The notes: generated from the sequence alone by a model not told the origin. Shown: positions 1-8,503, counted from the stretch's first letter. The stretch: DNA of 49,639 bases from Amoeboradix gromovi (GCA_018985225.1 JADGIF010000004.1:1-49639); one strand, 5' to 3'. Translations and numbers: made by a program.

Positions 1-90
1 AGTTCACAATTCCAGGGTGGCTCTTCAAAAGCTCTTCCATGACTTTTGTGCTACCCAAACTAGCTGCGTATGTCAAAGGCAGATATTGAT
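1..90 (-). pseudogene. Ankyrin-repeat fragment running off the left edge
   Basis: Read on the minus strand, this stretch encodes about 29 residues resembling one ankyrin repeat (LPLTYAASLGSTKVMEELL, then a KSHPGIVN turn). The pattern PLxYAAxLGxxxVxxxLL is typical of the family, which mediates protein-protein contacts. The frame leaves the window at base 1, so the gene cannot be judged whole. The neighbouring repeat fragments suggest this is an edge of a rearranged accessory region. It may instead be the living 5' part of a gene that continues to the left. Confidence 0.42.
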
Positions 91-298
91 GGACACCCAC
101 TCGATACACTTGAGTCGATATATTCGAGGAAGCTGATTGGTCAATAATCTGAGTCCAGATCCGGAGGCAGATTTTTCTGGCCCATTTTTGATCTATTTAG
201 GTGGACACGGACTTGACACCTTTTAGTGGCTGAACGTGAATTCCCGCTCAGCCTTTGGTTTGATTCATTCAGGTGGACACCCACTCGATACCTTTTAG
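87..298 (+). repeat. Degenerate array of KilA-N gene fragments
   Basis: About 128-227 matches bases 521-621 of the KilA-N gene just downstream, including the stretch TTTTGATCTATTTAGGTGGA. A second partial copy lies at about 228-298. A short GGACACCCACTCGATAC unit occurs near 90 and again near 274. The copies carry stops and cannot encode the domain. They look like leftovers of local duplication and deletion around the intact gene. Confidence 0.65.
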
Positions 299-327
299 GT
301 CAATACATTGGATTTAAATAAATGTAA

Positions 328-1182
328 ATGCAATTCAACATGAGCCAAGTATCTTTTACCACACACACCATTGAGACCAACAACAAGAAAATCGAAATCC
401 AATTTCGAGAATCTGATGGCTATGTCAATGCTACAAAGTTGTGCAAAGATTTCAAAAAGAGATGGTATAATTTCTATAGAAGTGCCGAAACAAAGAAGAT
501 CTTAGATTCCATCAGCGAATTTCGAGAAATTCAATTGGTTGAGAATCTGAACTCGAATTCGCGCTCAAACTTTTCTGGTCCTTTTTTGATCTATTTAGGT
601 GGACATGGTATTGATACATTTGCGCATCCAGACATTTCAGTCGAATTGGTTCGATGGCTTGACACAAGCTTTGCGTATTTCATGAACCAGCTCGTCCAAA
701 GATTTCTCAGTGGGAATTTGACCACAGAGGAGTCTCTGAAGGCGAGAGAGCAATTGAAATTCGTTGTCACGCCATGCGAGCAAGCGAGACACGACGCCAT
801 TGAAATGAACAAGCTAAAGACGTTGATGGTGAAGACGAGGGTCCAAGGTGCGACACATAAGGAATACGCACAGTTGAATGATTCAGCGAATCGTGGTGTC
901 TTGAAATTCAAGGGCACAACTGCTCAGTTTAAGAAGGAAAACGGACTTCAAAGACATCACTCTGTGCCAAGTGTCATGAACTATGTGGCGAGCAGTCGCT
1001 GTGCCCTGATCAACATGGCGCAATCTTGCGGACTTTCACAGGGACTCACTTTCAAGGAGGTCTTGAAAAAAGAGTCAGATTTTTCAACGGGTGCTGAGTA
1101 CCTTTTCAGCGGGAAAGCGGACACTCTCGACTACGTCGAGTACTGTGAGCGTAGACACACAAGAAGTGTTTCCATCGTGTGA
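328..1182 (+). CDS. KilA-N domain protein
   Basis: This 284-residue protein starts at ATG 328. It has an N-terminal KilA-N (APSES-related) DNA-binding domain at about residues 22-130, with the hallmark GYVNATKLC (31-39), a YNFYRS segment, and GGHGIDTFAHPD (91-102) followed by an SVELVRWL helix. KilA-N domains are common in large DNA viruses and phages and occur sporadically in eukaryotes. The C-terminal half is not recognised but contains a conserved-looking HHSVPSVMNY segment. One sampled line is about 48% GC, against about 37% in a sampled line of the housekeeping block, which suggests acquisition by transfer or as part of a mobile element. Fragments of the same gene lie upstream and a truncated Fanzor gene begins 17 bases downstream on the same strand. 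The domain call is firm. The role (regulator, viral relic or cargo) is unknown. Confidence 0.8.
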   Translation: MQFNMSQVSFTTHTIETNNKKIEIQFRESDGYVNATKLCKDFKKRWYNFYRSAETKKILDSISEFREIQLVENLNSNSRSNFSGPFLIYLGGHGIDTFAHPDISVELVRWLDTSFAYFMNQLVQRFLSGNLTTEESLKAREQLKFVVTPCEQARHDAIEMNKLKTLMVKTRVQGATHKEYAQLNDSANRGVLKFKGTTAQFKKENGLQRHHSVPSVMNYVASSRCALINMAQSCGLSQGLTFKEVLKKESDFSTGAEYLFSGKADTLDYVEYCERRHTRSVSIV

Positions 1183-1199
1183 AAGACAGTCATGACTAG

Positions 1200-2129
1200 A
1201 CCTTTCATCATCAAATTGAAACAGATGGTGTGCGCTGCAGTATCATACTGATACGCAAAGATAAGACTGGAAAGATGGTGAAGCAACCTAAAGCTAAGAA
1301 GGGTAGCGGCGAGAAGTACATTGATGAACTCAACGATGACGAGCGCGAGGATCTTGTTGACAGAAAACTAGTAGGCATTGATCCCAACATGGGAGATCTG
1401 TTGTACTGTGTTGACAGCGATCAACGTGATCAAACAAAGTTCAGATACTCACAAGATATGCGCCGCAAAGAAACAAAGTTTAAGAAATATCGTGACCTGC
1501 TGCAGACTCAGAAACAAGAGCTGGTAGACGGTAGAACAGTGGTGGATTGGGAGACTGATATGAGCGCCTATAACAAAAAGACTCTTGATTTTGAGGCATT
1601 CAAAGTATACATCAAGAACAAGAATGCGTTGAACCTGAAGCTAGCACCTCTCTACAATAGGTACCTGTTCAGAAAGCTGAAGCTGGGAAGCTATAGTAGA
1701 AGACAAATCACTGAAGCAAGAATGTTGCGTCGCTTCGAGATGCTATTTGGTACACCAGACAAAGTAGTGATTGGAATTGGCGACTGGGAGCAGACGCAGC
1801 ACAGAAGATTCAAGGAGCCAGTCAAGGGCAAAGGTTTCAGTCGGTTATTTCGTAGAGCAGGCTACCTAGTATATTTGGTGGATGAATTCAGGACTAGCTG
1901 TAGATGTAGCGCATGTAGTGAGCATGGTGTCTGCTCTACATTCAGATAGTGTGACAATCCCAAACCATATAGAGAGGGGCGCATCCTGCGCCATGGTCTA
2001 GTCAAGTGTAAGACTTGTTCAAGGCTGTGGAACAGAGATACAAATGCCTCGAGTAATATTTGGAAGGCAGCCAGAAATGCTATTCTAGGCCTAGATAGAC
2101 CGGCATACCTCCAAAGGCAAGCTCAGTAA
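1200..2129 (+). pseudogene. Fanzor (eukaryotic TnpB-like nuclease), 5'-truncated with a premature stop
   Basis: The open frame begins after a TAG at 1197-1199, equivalent to the middle of the Fanzor copy at 39-41 kb (IETDGV here, VKTDGV there). The N-terminal few hundred residues are missing. It keeps a RuvC-like start (VGIDPNMGDLLYCVD), the VVIGIGDWEQ segment, the first zinc-ribbon cysteines (CRCSAC), then an in-frame TAG at 1947-1949. Past that stop the same frame continues through CKTC and NRDTNASSNIW, the second zinc knuckle and last RuvC acidic motif, to TAA at 2127. Fanzor proteins are RNA-guided DNA endonucleases related to TnpB and carried by transposons and viruses. This copy is inactive by truncation and nonsense. 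The two copies share motif order over the whole retained part, which supports the assignment. Confidence 0.85.
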
Positions 2130-2136
2130 TAATTCA

Positions 2137-2157
2137 GTAGTATTACGTCGATACTAC
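2137..2157 (+). other. Hairpin 3' of the Fanzor pseudogene
   Basis: GTAGTAT (2137-2143) and ATACTAC (2151-2157) form a perfect 7-bp stem around a 7-base loop, starting 8 bases after the Fanzor stop. In TnpB and Fanzor systems the guide-RNA scaffold usually lies at or beyond the 3' end of the nuclease gene, so this is a candidate remnant. A chance palindrome is possible. Confidence 0.35.
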
Positions 2158-2352
2158 AAACCCACGATTTACAGAGGATGAAAAGCCTCAACTGTTGAAG
2201 TAATTTAGAATGTCGGGACCAAAATGGACCCGGGAATTTATTCCTCAAAAATTTATTTTTGAAATTCTAAATCTTCAATGGTGTAAAGAACTAAGCAATG
2301 ACAATAAATATGCTAGAAATAAAAAAGTAACATTTGATTCTGTTTATTTACT

Positions 2353-3036
2353 TCAGTAGTCGACATGATGTTTGATACGGTCTACTAGTGCACGATGTCC
2401 AACAAGTATAGTAACAATACCGACAAAGAAATGCTGAAAAAGAGCAGGGAATAAGGAGCCATGGTACCAAAAATTGAAGTTTATGGCTAGATGAAACACT
2501 ATAAATAATAAGAACACTAAACCAGAAGTATAAACTTTAAAGTTGACTTTGGACATTTGGAACAACAGATAAAGCCAAGGTAAAGCAATTATCACAACAG
2601 AAGTCAAGATGGCGACATACCAGCTACCACTATTCTCCACATCACCAAACACGTGGTGAATATCTTTTAGCTTACAGAAAGGGTCCTCCTCAATATCGCT
2701 GAACTCATTCTTAATATGAACAGGAACATTCTCTAAATCCGCATACTCAACTTTGTCTCCAAATGCAATAAGCTTTAAAGAGGAAGGGAAATGAACATGA
2801 GTGTTTAACGGAAGACTAATTTCGCATACAAATTCACCGTTTTTGCGAGTTGCTTTATAAGAATGCAATTGTGGTCCTTTAATATGACAAGCTTTTAAGT
2901 TCTCAGAGCTGACTAGCAACATATTGGTCTGCTCATGGATCTTGATCACTTTTTGAAAGTCTTTGTTTAGCACCTCTAACCCGTCAGTTTGAATAACCTT
3001 TATAAGTGCAAAAAGAGCAACAAGAAAAACAATCAT
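2353..3036 (-). CDS. RPN2: Ribophorin II / Swp1-type oligosaccharyltransferase subunit
   Basis: The 227-residue protein starts at ATG 3036. It opens with a hydrophobic signal sequence (MIVFLVALFALIKVIQ), has a short lumenal beta-rich domain to about residue 130, and ends in three membrane segments. The IHHVFGDVE stretch just before the first of these matches the IQHIFREPE region of animal ribophorin II as I recall it, and the last segment has the matching VTILVGHRAL pattern. Ribophorin II is a non-catalytic subunit of the ER oligosaccharyltransferase that N-glycosylates nascent proteins. The protein is much shorter than the animal one and closer to yeast Swp1, so it keeps only the membrane-proximal part. 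An AATAAA signal lies about ten bases after the TGA stop. Confidence 0.78.
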   Translation of the reverse strand: MIVFLVALFALIKVIQTDGLEVLNKDFQKVIKIHEQTNMLLVSSENLKACHIKGPQLHSYKATRKNGEFVCEISLPLNTHVHFPSSLKLIAFGDKVEYADLENVPVHIKNEFSDIEEDPFCKLKDIHHVFGDVENSGSWYVAILTSVVIIALPWLYLLFQMSKVNFKVYTSGLVFLLFIVFHLAINFNFWYHGSLFPALFQHFFVGIVTILVGHRALVDRIKHHVDY

Positions 3037-3600
3037 TGAAACTGCGGAGAAGAATGAAAGAAAAAGTCATTTACGACATACTATGAAAGGTAGACTAGAA
3101 GGGTTAAAATGATTACAAAAAGAGGCATTTTTTAATAGGTTATTAATACCCAACAAGTAACGAAATATAAAATAATTTTTAGTAGACCGTTATAGTAACA
3201 ATAATCGAAAGTAGCAAGCTCAATAAGGACTAAGCTGATGTACAGAACCATGAATCAAGAGAAAATAAAATATATTAAGGAGAAGAAACACAAGCCAAAA
3301 ACCTGGAGTAAGCCAAGTTACACATTGAAGTAAAGATGCAAATTCAACGAGCAATGAAGAAGAGCCAGAAAGATAAGGCAAGTAAATTTGTTACAAACTC
3401 GACAAAGAAAAGAAGCAGGAATGTAGAGACTCGAAGAAACTTGGAACTTTCCCCAGTCGTAAATGGTCATTTTCTGTTTGCATCAGTCTGGTTTCTCCAT
3501 ATTTGATTTTATTGAAGTTGTTTTTCCTCAAAATAGCAAACAAAAAGTTAAAAAACTGAATTGGTACTGCTGCATAAATGGCCCCTAAAATTTTTTCCAC
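3037..3600. other. Intergenic, no supported gene
   Basis: This is the upstream region of the ribophorin II gene followed by AT-rich sequence up to the first inverted-repeat element. A short minus-strand open frame at 3391-3642 runs into the element terminus and shows no domain. I see no RNA gene. Confidence 0.5.
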
Positions 3601-3795
3601 TGGGACATCAAATATAAAAACTGGACTAACTTTCAGTAACAACTTGGAACATTATTTCAGCTTTATTAATTTTATGGATTTAAGAGGCGAGTGGACATTC
3701 AGCTAGTTGCAGAGTTGACGAGTATAAAAGGAAAATAAATATTCTGTACAGCTATTCTCTTACTCTTTCATCCAATCTTTATTTCAAATAAACCT

Positions 3796-3873
3796 CTGAT
3801 TCATAATACTAATTCATAGTACTAATTCATAATACTAATTCATAGTACTAATTCATAATACTGATTCATAATA
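3796..3873. repeat. 13-nt tandem repeat, six copies
   Basis: Six units of CTAATTCATARTA, with G for the third or fourth A-type position in some, run without a break. The array lies inside element A and passes directly into the open frame of the TnpB-like remnant. Confidence 0.85.
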
Positions 3874-4226
3874 GGGTATATTTCCATTTAAGAACTATCC
3901 AGAAAGAACTGGCAAGACAAGAGTCAGGGAGACTGTCCATAGATTACAGTTCAAAGAAATGTAGTGTCTGTGAGAATGAAATAGACAAGAGTAATGATGT
4001 TAGTATAACATTACAAAATGACTCTAGAAAAGAGTACCGTCTAAGAAAATGCGCCTTTTGCTTAGATGCCCAAAGACCTCATATATTTGAAGGAGATGCA
4101 GGGTCTTCTACTTTTATTTTAAAAAGAGGAATACAATCAATGAAAGAAAATTGGTATAATAGAAGAAGATCCTTTATTAATGATAGCATTATACCCTCTG
4201 TATGGGGTTCCTTGGAAGCTAGTTAG
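3870..4226 (+). pseudogene. TnpB/Fanzor-like C-terminal remnant (element A)
   Basis: An open frame without a credible start ends at TAG 4224-4226. It encodes KKCSVC, then about 30 residues later RKCAFC, then FEGDAGSSTFILKRG. Two CxxC knuckles followed by an acidic (R)DxxxSxxIL motif is the layout of the zinc ribbon and last RuvC segment of TnpB/Fanzor proteins. The parallel copy at 29.9 kb reads ERDVGSSSFILKRG, closer to the canonical RDVN form. The N-terminal and central nuclease parts are absent. The family assignment rests on motif spacing only. Confidence 0.55.
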
Positions 4227-4344
4227 TCTAGTTTTTTAGTGTGTGTCCCAAGCTACCACTTCGCAGTTACGCTGAGGTGATAGTTAAACAAATAAATTAT
4301 CCTATGAGGAAATACTCAACAGGAAACTAAAATTTGCTGTTCGC

Positions 4345-4785
4345 TTAGACTTTCTTCCAAAAACCTAAAAAGTTTCTAAGTTGGTTTTTTAGAGTACCAC
4401 ACCTTGTACATGCCTGACTAGAAAATGATTCGTTACATTCGATTACAGTTTTTCCTCTTTGTTTGCACTTGAATTTCAAGCGTTCCTTGAATATATTGTA
4501 CAGGTTATCTCTTTTCTGGCGTCGAAAGACAACTAATTGTTCCATTTTTGGACCAGTTCCTCAGTGTTGATGAATATATGCTGTACCTGTTAGTTATTTC
4601 TTTAGATTTGACATATTCAGGATTACATTCATTGGTTCCATTAACCATATGCGAAAATGAGCAACATCAAGTATTTAAACAATTGGAAAAATCTGTAAAA
4701 ATCATGCAATTGTATAAAAATACATACAAATTCTCTATAAATGATTTATTTTACAAAACCCGAAAGCTGCTTAGAGAATAAAAAG
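4345..4785 (-). pseudogene. TnpB-like remnant, third lineage
   Basis: On the minus strand 4545-4345 encodes a 66-residue piece with VIECNESFSSQACTRCGTLK, the typical start of a TnpB-type zinc ribbon (V-E-x-Y/F-T-S-Q-x-C-x-x-C-G-T). Upstream sequence to about 4785 is homologous to 13.55-13.80 kb and 49.38-49.53 kb, but stops and frameshifts split it. In the 13.7-kb copy the same junction reads RGGTGPSMEQL in frame, showing the two pieces were once continuous. The fragment sits between two AT-rich inverted-repeat elements. It is not functional. Confidence 0.6.
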
Positions 4786-4788
4786 ATA

Positions 4789-5228
4789 TGAGACACCAAA
4801 TATAAAAACTAGACCAAGCCGTTTTTAAAGGAGGTGCTCCATAAAGAGGAATACTATTATTAATAAAAGTCCTACTTCTTTCAAACCAATTCTCTTTCAT
4901 TAATGTCATTCCTCTCTTTAAAATAAAACAAGATGACCCATCTTCTCTTTCAAATAAGGTCTCCGAGTCTCTAAGCAAAAGGTGCATTTTCTTAGACGAT
5001 ACTCTTAATCTGTTTCTTTTTCTTCTTACCGCCTTTCGTACAACTTGTTTTTGTTTTCTCTTCTTATTAATCATTGTTTCTAAGATTTTAATGGATGAAA
5101 TGCTTTTATACTAAAATAATTTACTTGAACAGATTAATTTAATTCAATTTACTACTGGTTAATACACACTTGAAATAATGATTCAACTGTTTCTGAAAGT
5201 TAGTCTAGTCTTTATATTTGATGTCCCG
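4789..5228 (-). mobile_element. AT-rich inverted-repeat element C, inverted relative to A
   Basis: The left end (TGAGACACCAAATATAAAAA from 4789) matches the right terminus of element B, and the right end (TTTATATTTGATGTCCC to 5227) matches B's left terminus, so the element is inverted. On the minus strand a TATA-like sequence (AGTATAAAAGC) precedes ATG 5074. The frame MINKKRKQKQVVRKAVRRKR runs into the same GSSCFILKRGMTLMKENW segment seen in A and B, which suggests an N-terminal basic tail joined to the C-terminal end by internal deletion. The right end lies 8 bases before the start codon of the next gene. Confidence 0.72.
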
Positions 5229-5236
5229 TTTGTTTT

Positions 5237-6088
5237 ATGAGAATTGACTTTCTTCGATACGGTTTTCTTCTATTTTTGGCTACCGCAATCGTGGTAGGGA
5301 TTTTCATATTTCCAACTCATCTTCCAGCATTGTTAACTTGGGTTAGAAGCCAGCAGTTACTAGGTAGTATTTTATTTATTTTTATAGAAGCGGTCTGTAT
5401 TTGGTGCGTGTCTCCTGTAAGCATTTTCATAATTGCCGCCGGCTTTATGTATGGTTTATGGTTTGGTAGTTTGATTGCCTACATTGGATATGTTTTTGGA
5501 ATGTTTGGATCATTTTTTCTTGGTAAAACATTGCTGCGCAACTCCATTCAAAGCTGGCTGTATCAGAGGTACCCTAGTTACCAGACGATTGATAGAGCTA
5601 TTGGTGAGCAGGGCTTTAAAATATTGTTACTTTTTAGGCTCAGTCCAGTTTTGCCTTGTAATGTTTTCAACTATATTTGCTCATTAACATCTATTTCCTT
5701 TCCGTCATATGCTCTTGCTTCTTTGTTCGGTGTTATCCCTACTGTATTAATCTTTGCTAACATCGGTGCAATGATTGGAAGTCTTACTGGAAATGGGTTT
5801 GAGAATGTAGTTATTCCCAAAAAATCCAAAGATATGATGATATTGCTCTCATGCGTGTTTACAACTTTAAGCGTAGTCCTCATCGGTATCATCTCTAGAA
5901 AGGCATTACGTCAGCAATTGTTGCCTATAGTGGATGAAGTAGTGGATATGACTAAGGATTCACTGAATATTGAGGTAGTGGTCAGGGCCAGTGGTTACTT
6001 TTATGCTGAGAAGATGATCATGTTGGTGGCTGTTTGTGCATCGTCTTTGACTTTGATTATTGGGTGCGTACTTATTGCGAACGAATAG
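5237..6088 (+). CDS. VTT-domain (TVP38/TMEM64, DedA-like) membrane protein
   Basis: The 283-residue protein starts at ATG 5237. It has an N-terminal membrane segment (residues ~8-26), a second hydrophobic stretch at ~42-60, then the VTT/SNARE-associated core: FIIAAGFMYG, FGSFFLGKTLLR, LLFRLSPVLPCNVFNYICS and SFPSYALASLFGVIPT. The FRLSPVxPxxxxNY and GxxP elements are the family signature. Further membrane segments lie near 195-215 and 258-280. Proteins of this superfamily sit in ER or Golgi membranes; TMEM41B and VMP1 members are lipid scramblases, and Tvp38 is a Golgi protein. The exact activity here is inferred only. The gene converges on the large minus-strand gene at 6122 and has AATAAA just past its stop. 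Element C lies immediately upstream. Confidence 0.85.
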   Translation: MRIDFLRYGFLLFLATAIVVGIFIFPTHLPALLTWVRSQQLLGSILFIFIEAVCIWCVSPVSIFIIAAGFMYGLWFGSLIAYIGYVFGMFGSFFLGKTLLRNSIQSWLYQRYPSYQTIDRAIGEQGFKILLLFRLSPVLPCNVFNYICSLTSISFPSYALASLFGVIPTVLIFANIGAMIGSLTGNGFENVVIPKKSKDMMILLSCVFTTLSVVLIGIISRKALRQQLLPIVDEVVDMTKDSLNIEVVVRASGYFYAEKMIMLVAVCASSLTLIIGCVLIANE

Positions 6089-6121
6089 CACTTAATAAAT
6101 TTATGTTTATAGTAGTTATGC

Positions 6122-8503
6122 CTAAAAGTCAATCAATTTATTACTACTCTTTGCTACTTTTTCCACACACACAATTTCGACGGCTTCAAATTCTATTTTT
6201 AGAGTGATCAGTGGTATACTGTATTTGCCAGTTTCTTCAACCATTGCCATGTATTTATAACATTTTAATTTTTTTTCTTTAATCTCGTCTTGAAAGTTTC
6301 GACAACCACTAGCAAGCACAATTTGCGAGTCATTGAAACTGAAGTCTATCACTCCGCTAGACATGCTCATCATATTGAATAACCAGTACTTTATTTCAAA
6401 TATTACTCCCGGATGTATTACACCAGGGCACTCTATAAATGAATATATCTGATTGTTTATCAAAACTGGTATATCCACGTGCAGCCAACTTGTAGTGTTC
6501 ATGCAGCTCTTGTAGTAGACTTTTATTACAGATGGTATCTCATCATACAAGCATGGAATTATGCTACTTTGTTTGCTATATATCAAACTGTTTTCAATTA
6601 GTTGTGCCTCAGTCTTGACATCAATATCATGCATCGATTTATTAAGAATGTTTAACAAAAAGAGCCCGTTTCCGTTGAATTGAAAATCCACTTTTATCTG
6701 CAGAGCATCAACCGATGTAAACGTGTGACGTAACAAATTTGCTTCGTAATCAGTCCCATGCACAATTTCAATAAAATGTGATTTGGACGATACCGGAATA
6801 AATGAAATTATTATTTTGTCGTCTGACAATGTAGCCGAAACATCTACAAGGTCCTTGTCATGTAGCACATTCAATATATTGGAATCCTTCTTAACTGCAT
6901 CAGTAGTATATTCAAAGAGCTCATTTGTTGGAATATCATGGAAATGCAATTTCACCGGACTTGGGACTGTTGGTCTATTAATTACTAGAGTAGCAGGAGT
7001 GCAATCAAAAAATATTTCAGTGTTTCCAAATTTGCATACCACGCAATCGACTTTGAATGAGCCTGTTGTTTCTAAAGTGCCATTGAAAATTAATGTTTGT
7101 TTGCAAGGTCCTTGTAAATGCACATTTTTGACTGATATCACTTGGTTATTAATACTAATGCTTATAGAGTCGAAATCAATCACAATAAGGCTTTGGAACA
7201 CCACTAAGACAGCAACGTTTATTAAACCTGCGGTAAAATGCTGGTTGTCTTTGATATAAAATTTTGTTTTGTTTAGCTTCACTTTCTTAACTCTCGTAAT
7301 TACATTCAAATCATTCTTTCTTATGTATTTTGTAAAATAAACATTAAAATCATCATGATGAAGTAGCTCACTGTAGAGCAAGGTCAGTTTAATAAGAGTA
7401 TGGATGGGGTTTGTCGTATATGATTGATATTCTTGTTCATTTATGATCGGTACTTGAGCTTTTGTAGTTGTGCCAGATGATAAAATAATCTGAAATAATC
7501 GAGTTTGCATTGCCGGGAAATCTACTAGAGTGAGTAGTTGAACAGCTATGCAACTAGCTTCTGATTGCTTGTTCAAGTAGTCGTAAGCGCATGCCATTTT
7601 AAACAACAAAAAAACGGGTGTATTTAAAGCGTACGTGTCCAGACTAGTTGATGTTGAATTTAATGGATTAGAATCTTCCGTCTTGTACGAAAAATACTCT
7701 TGTACGTATTCGATACTTTTCAAGTACAATTTTGATTGATATGCTAGCACAACCGCCAATGTTATCAGTTTATGCTTATGTAAAGAGACAGACGTACTCC
7801 AAGTGAATAATAAACATAATTTATTATACCACGGGAACTGTCTCTTCTTGATTGCTAAATCTTCTAGTTTGAACTTTGATTTGTAGAGCTGAAATATAAA
7901 TAAATGTTTATCTGAAATGTTATCAAAGGTATAGTTGATTACATTAGATACTAGTTCATTGCCATTCTCAGTGTGTTTTAGCACATCATATAAACATGCT
8001 ATGAGAGACAAAGCATAATCAAAGTAGTGGCAAAGTAACAAGGACATGGAAATGCGAATCATTAGAATAGGACAATTACCTAGCCTAGCTAGATGTACAA
8101 GATGCATTGCAAAAGAAGTGTAATCAGGGGCATAGTCTGACTTATCAACCTTGTCAGCATCAAAGTTTAAAAACACTGGAAACCCGAAAGATTCATACCG
8201 CTGATTCATCGTGGACAAGATCCTTTGAAGTTTTAAACGACACATAATAATGATAGCCTTGTCTATGTCTTGGATAGCGGATTGAATCTGGATTACAGGA
8301 TCCAAGGGCAGTAGTTCCAAACAGACTCTATTTTCATTCCAATTTAACACATTTTGATAAATGTGAACAAGACTGACTGAAGACTGGGTAACTACTATAG
8401 AGTCCTTTTCGTTAACTGAAGTGCCTGCTTTGATAACTTGAAAGAGACATTGATCAAAAGAAGTTTTGGGATAGTTTGGTAGAGGGTATTCACTGTAAAT
8501 CAT
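6122..8503 (-). CDS. Unidentified 793-residue protein, possibly TRAPP-like
   Basis: One uninterrupted frame runs from ATG 8503 to TAG. The N-terminal two-thirds is mainly helical. From about residue 420 it turns beta-rich, with strands such as INNQVISVKNVHLQGPCKQTLIFNG and a late segment GVIHPGVIFEIKYWLFN followed by SIPLITLKIEF. An alpha-solenoid followed by immunoglobulin-like beta domains is the layout of TRAPPC10/TRAPPC11-type trafficking subunits, and the end resembles their C-terminal beta domains. It could equally be another coat or tether subunit. It is shorter than those proteins (over 1000 residues in animals). No catalytic motif or signal peptide is visible. Confidence 0.45.
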   Translation of the reverse strand: MIYSEYPLPNYPKTSFDQCLFQVIKAGTSVNEKDSIVVTQSSVSLVHIYQNVLNWNENRVCLELLPLDPVIQIQSAIQDIDKAIIIMCRLKLQRILSTMNQRYESFGFPVFLNFDADKVDKSDYAPDYTSFAMHLVHLARLGNCPILMIRISMSLLLCHYFDYALSLIACLYDVLKHTENGNELVSNVINYTFDNISDKHLFIFQLYKSKFKLEDLAIKKRQFPWYNKLCLLFTWSTSVSLHKHKLITLAVVLAYQSKLYLKSIEYVQEYFSYKTEDSNPLNSTSTSLDTYALNTPVFLLFKMACAYDYLNKQSEASCIAVQLLTLVDFPAMQTRLFQIILSSGTTTKAQVPIINEQEYQSYTTNPIHTLIKLTLLYSELLHHDDFNVYFTKYIRKNDLNVITRVKKVKLNKTKFYIKDNQHFTAGLINVAVLVVFQSLIVIDFDSISISINNQVISVKNVHLQGPCKQTLIFNGTLETTGSFKVDCVVCKFGNTEIFFDCTPATLVINRPTVPSPVKLHFHDIPTNELFEYTTDAVKKDSNILNVLHDKDLVDVSATLSDDKIIISFIPVSSKSHFIEIVHGTDYEANLLRHTFTSVDALQIKVDFQFNGNGLFLLNILNKSMHDIDVKTEAQLIENSLIYSKQSSIIPCLYDEIPSVIKVYYKSCMNTTSWLHVDIPVLINNQIYSFIECPGVIHPGVIFEIKYWLFNMMSMSSGVIDFSFNDSQIVLASGCRNFQDEIKEKKLKCYKYMAMVEETGKYSIPLITLKIEFEAVEIVCVEKVAKSSNKLIDF

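Larger units (their letters stand above)
3601..4250 (+). mobile_element. AT-rich inverted-repeat element A with TnpB/Fanzor-like remnant
   Basis: The left end TGGGACATCAAATATAAAAA (3601-3620) and the right end (to GTCCCA at 4250) are inverted and imperfect. A TATA-like sequence (GAGTATAAAAGG near 3720) follows the left end, as in the copy at 29.7 kb. Inside is a 13-nt tandem repeat and a coding remnant with two CxxC knuckles. I see no clear target-site duplication (flanks CCAC and AGCT), so an end may be eroded. It looks like an internally deleted derivative of a larger element. Confidence 0.7.

Noticed and set aside
591-917. Minus-strand ORF within the KilA-N gene
   Set aside because: It is a shadow in another frame; the plus-strand product has a clear KilA-N domain.
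3391-3642. Minus-strand ORF running into element A
   Set aside because: Its first residues translate the inverted-repeat end and the rest has no recognisable feature.
4374-4396. A 22-nt intron-like segment (GTACTC ... CAACTTAG) in the 4.4-kb TnpB remnant
   Set aside because: The segment encodes the conserved GTLKNQL part of the zinc ribbon, so the splice-like ends are coincidental.
6783-7259. Plus-strand ORF inside the 793-residue gene
   Set aside because: It shows no domain and lies wholly antisense to a longer supported frame.
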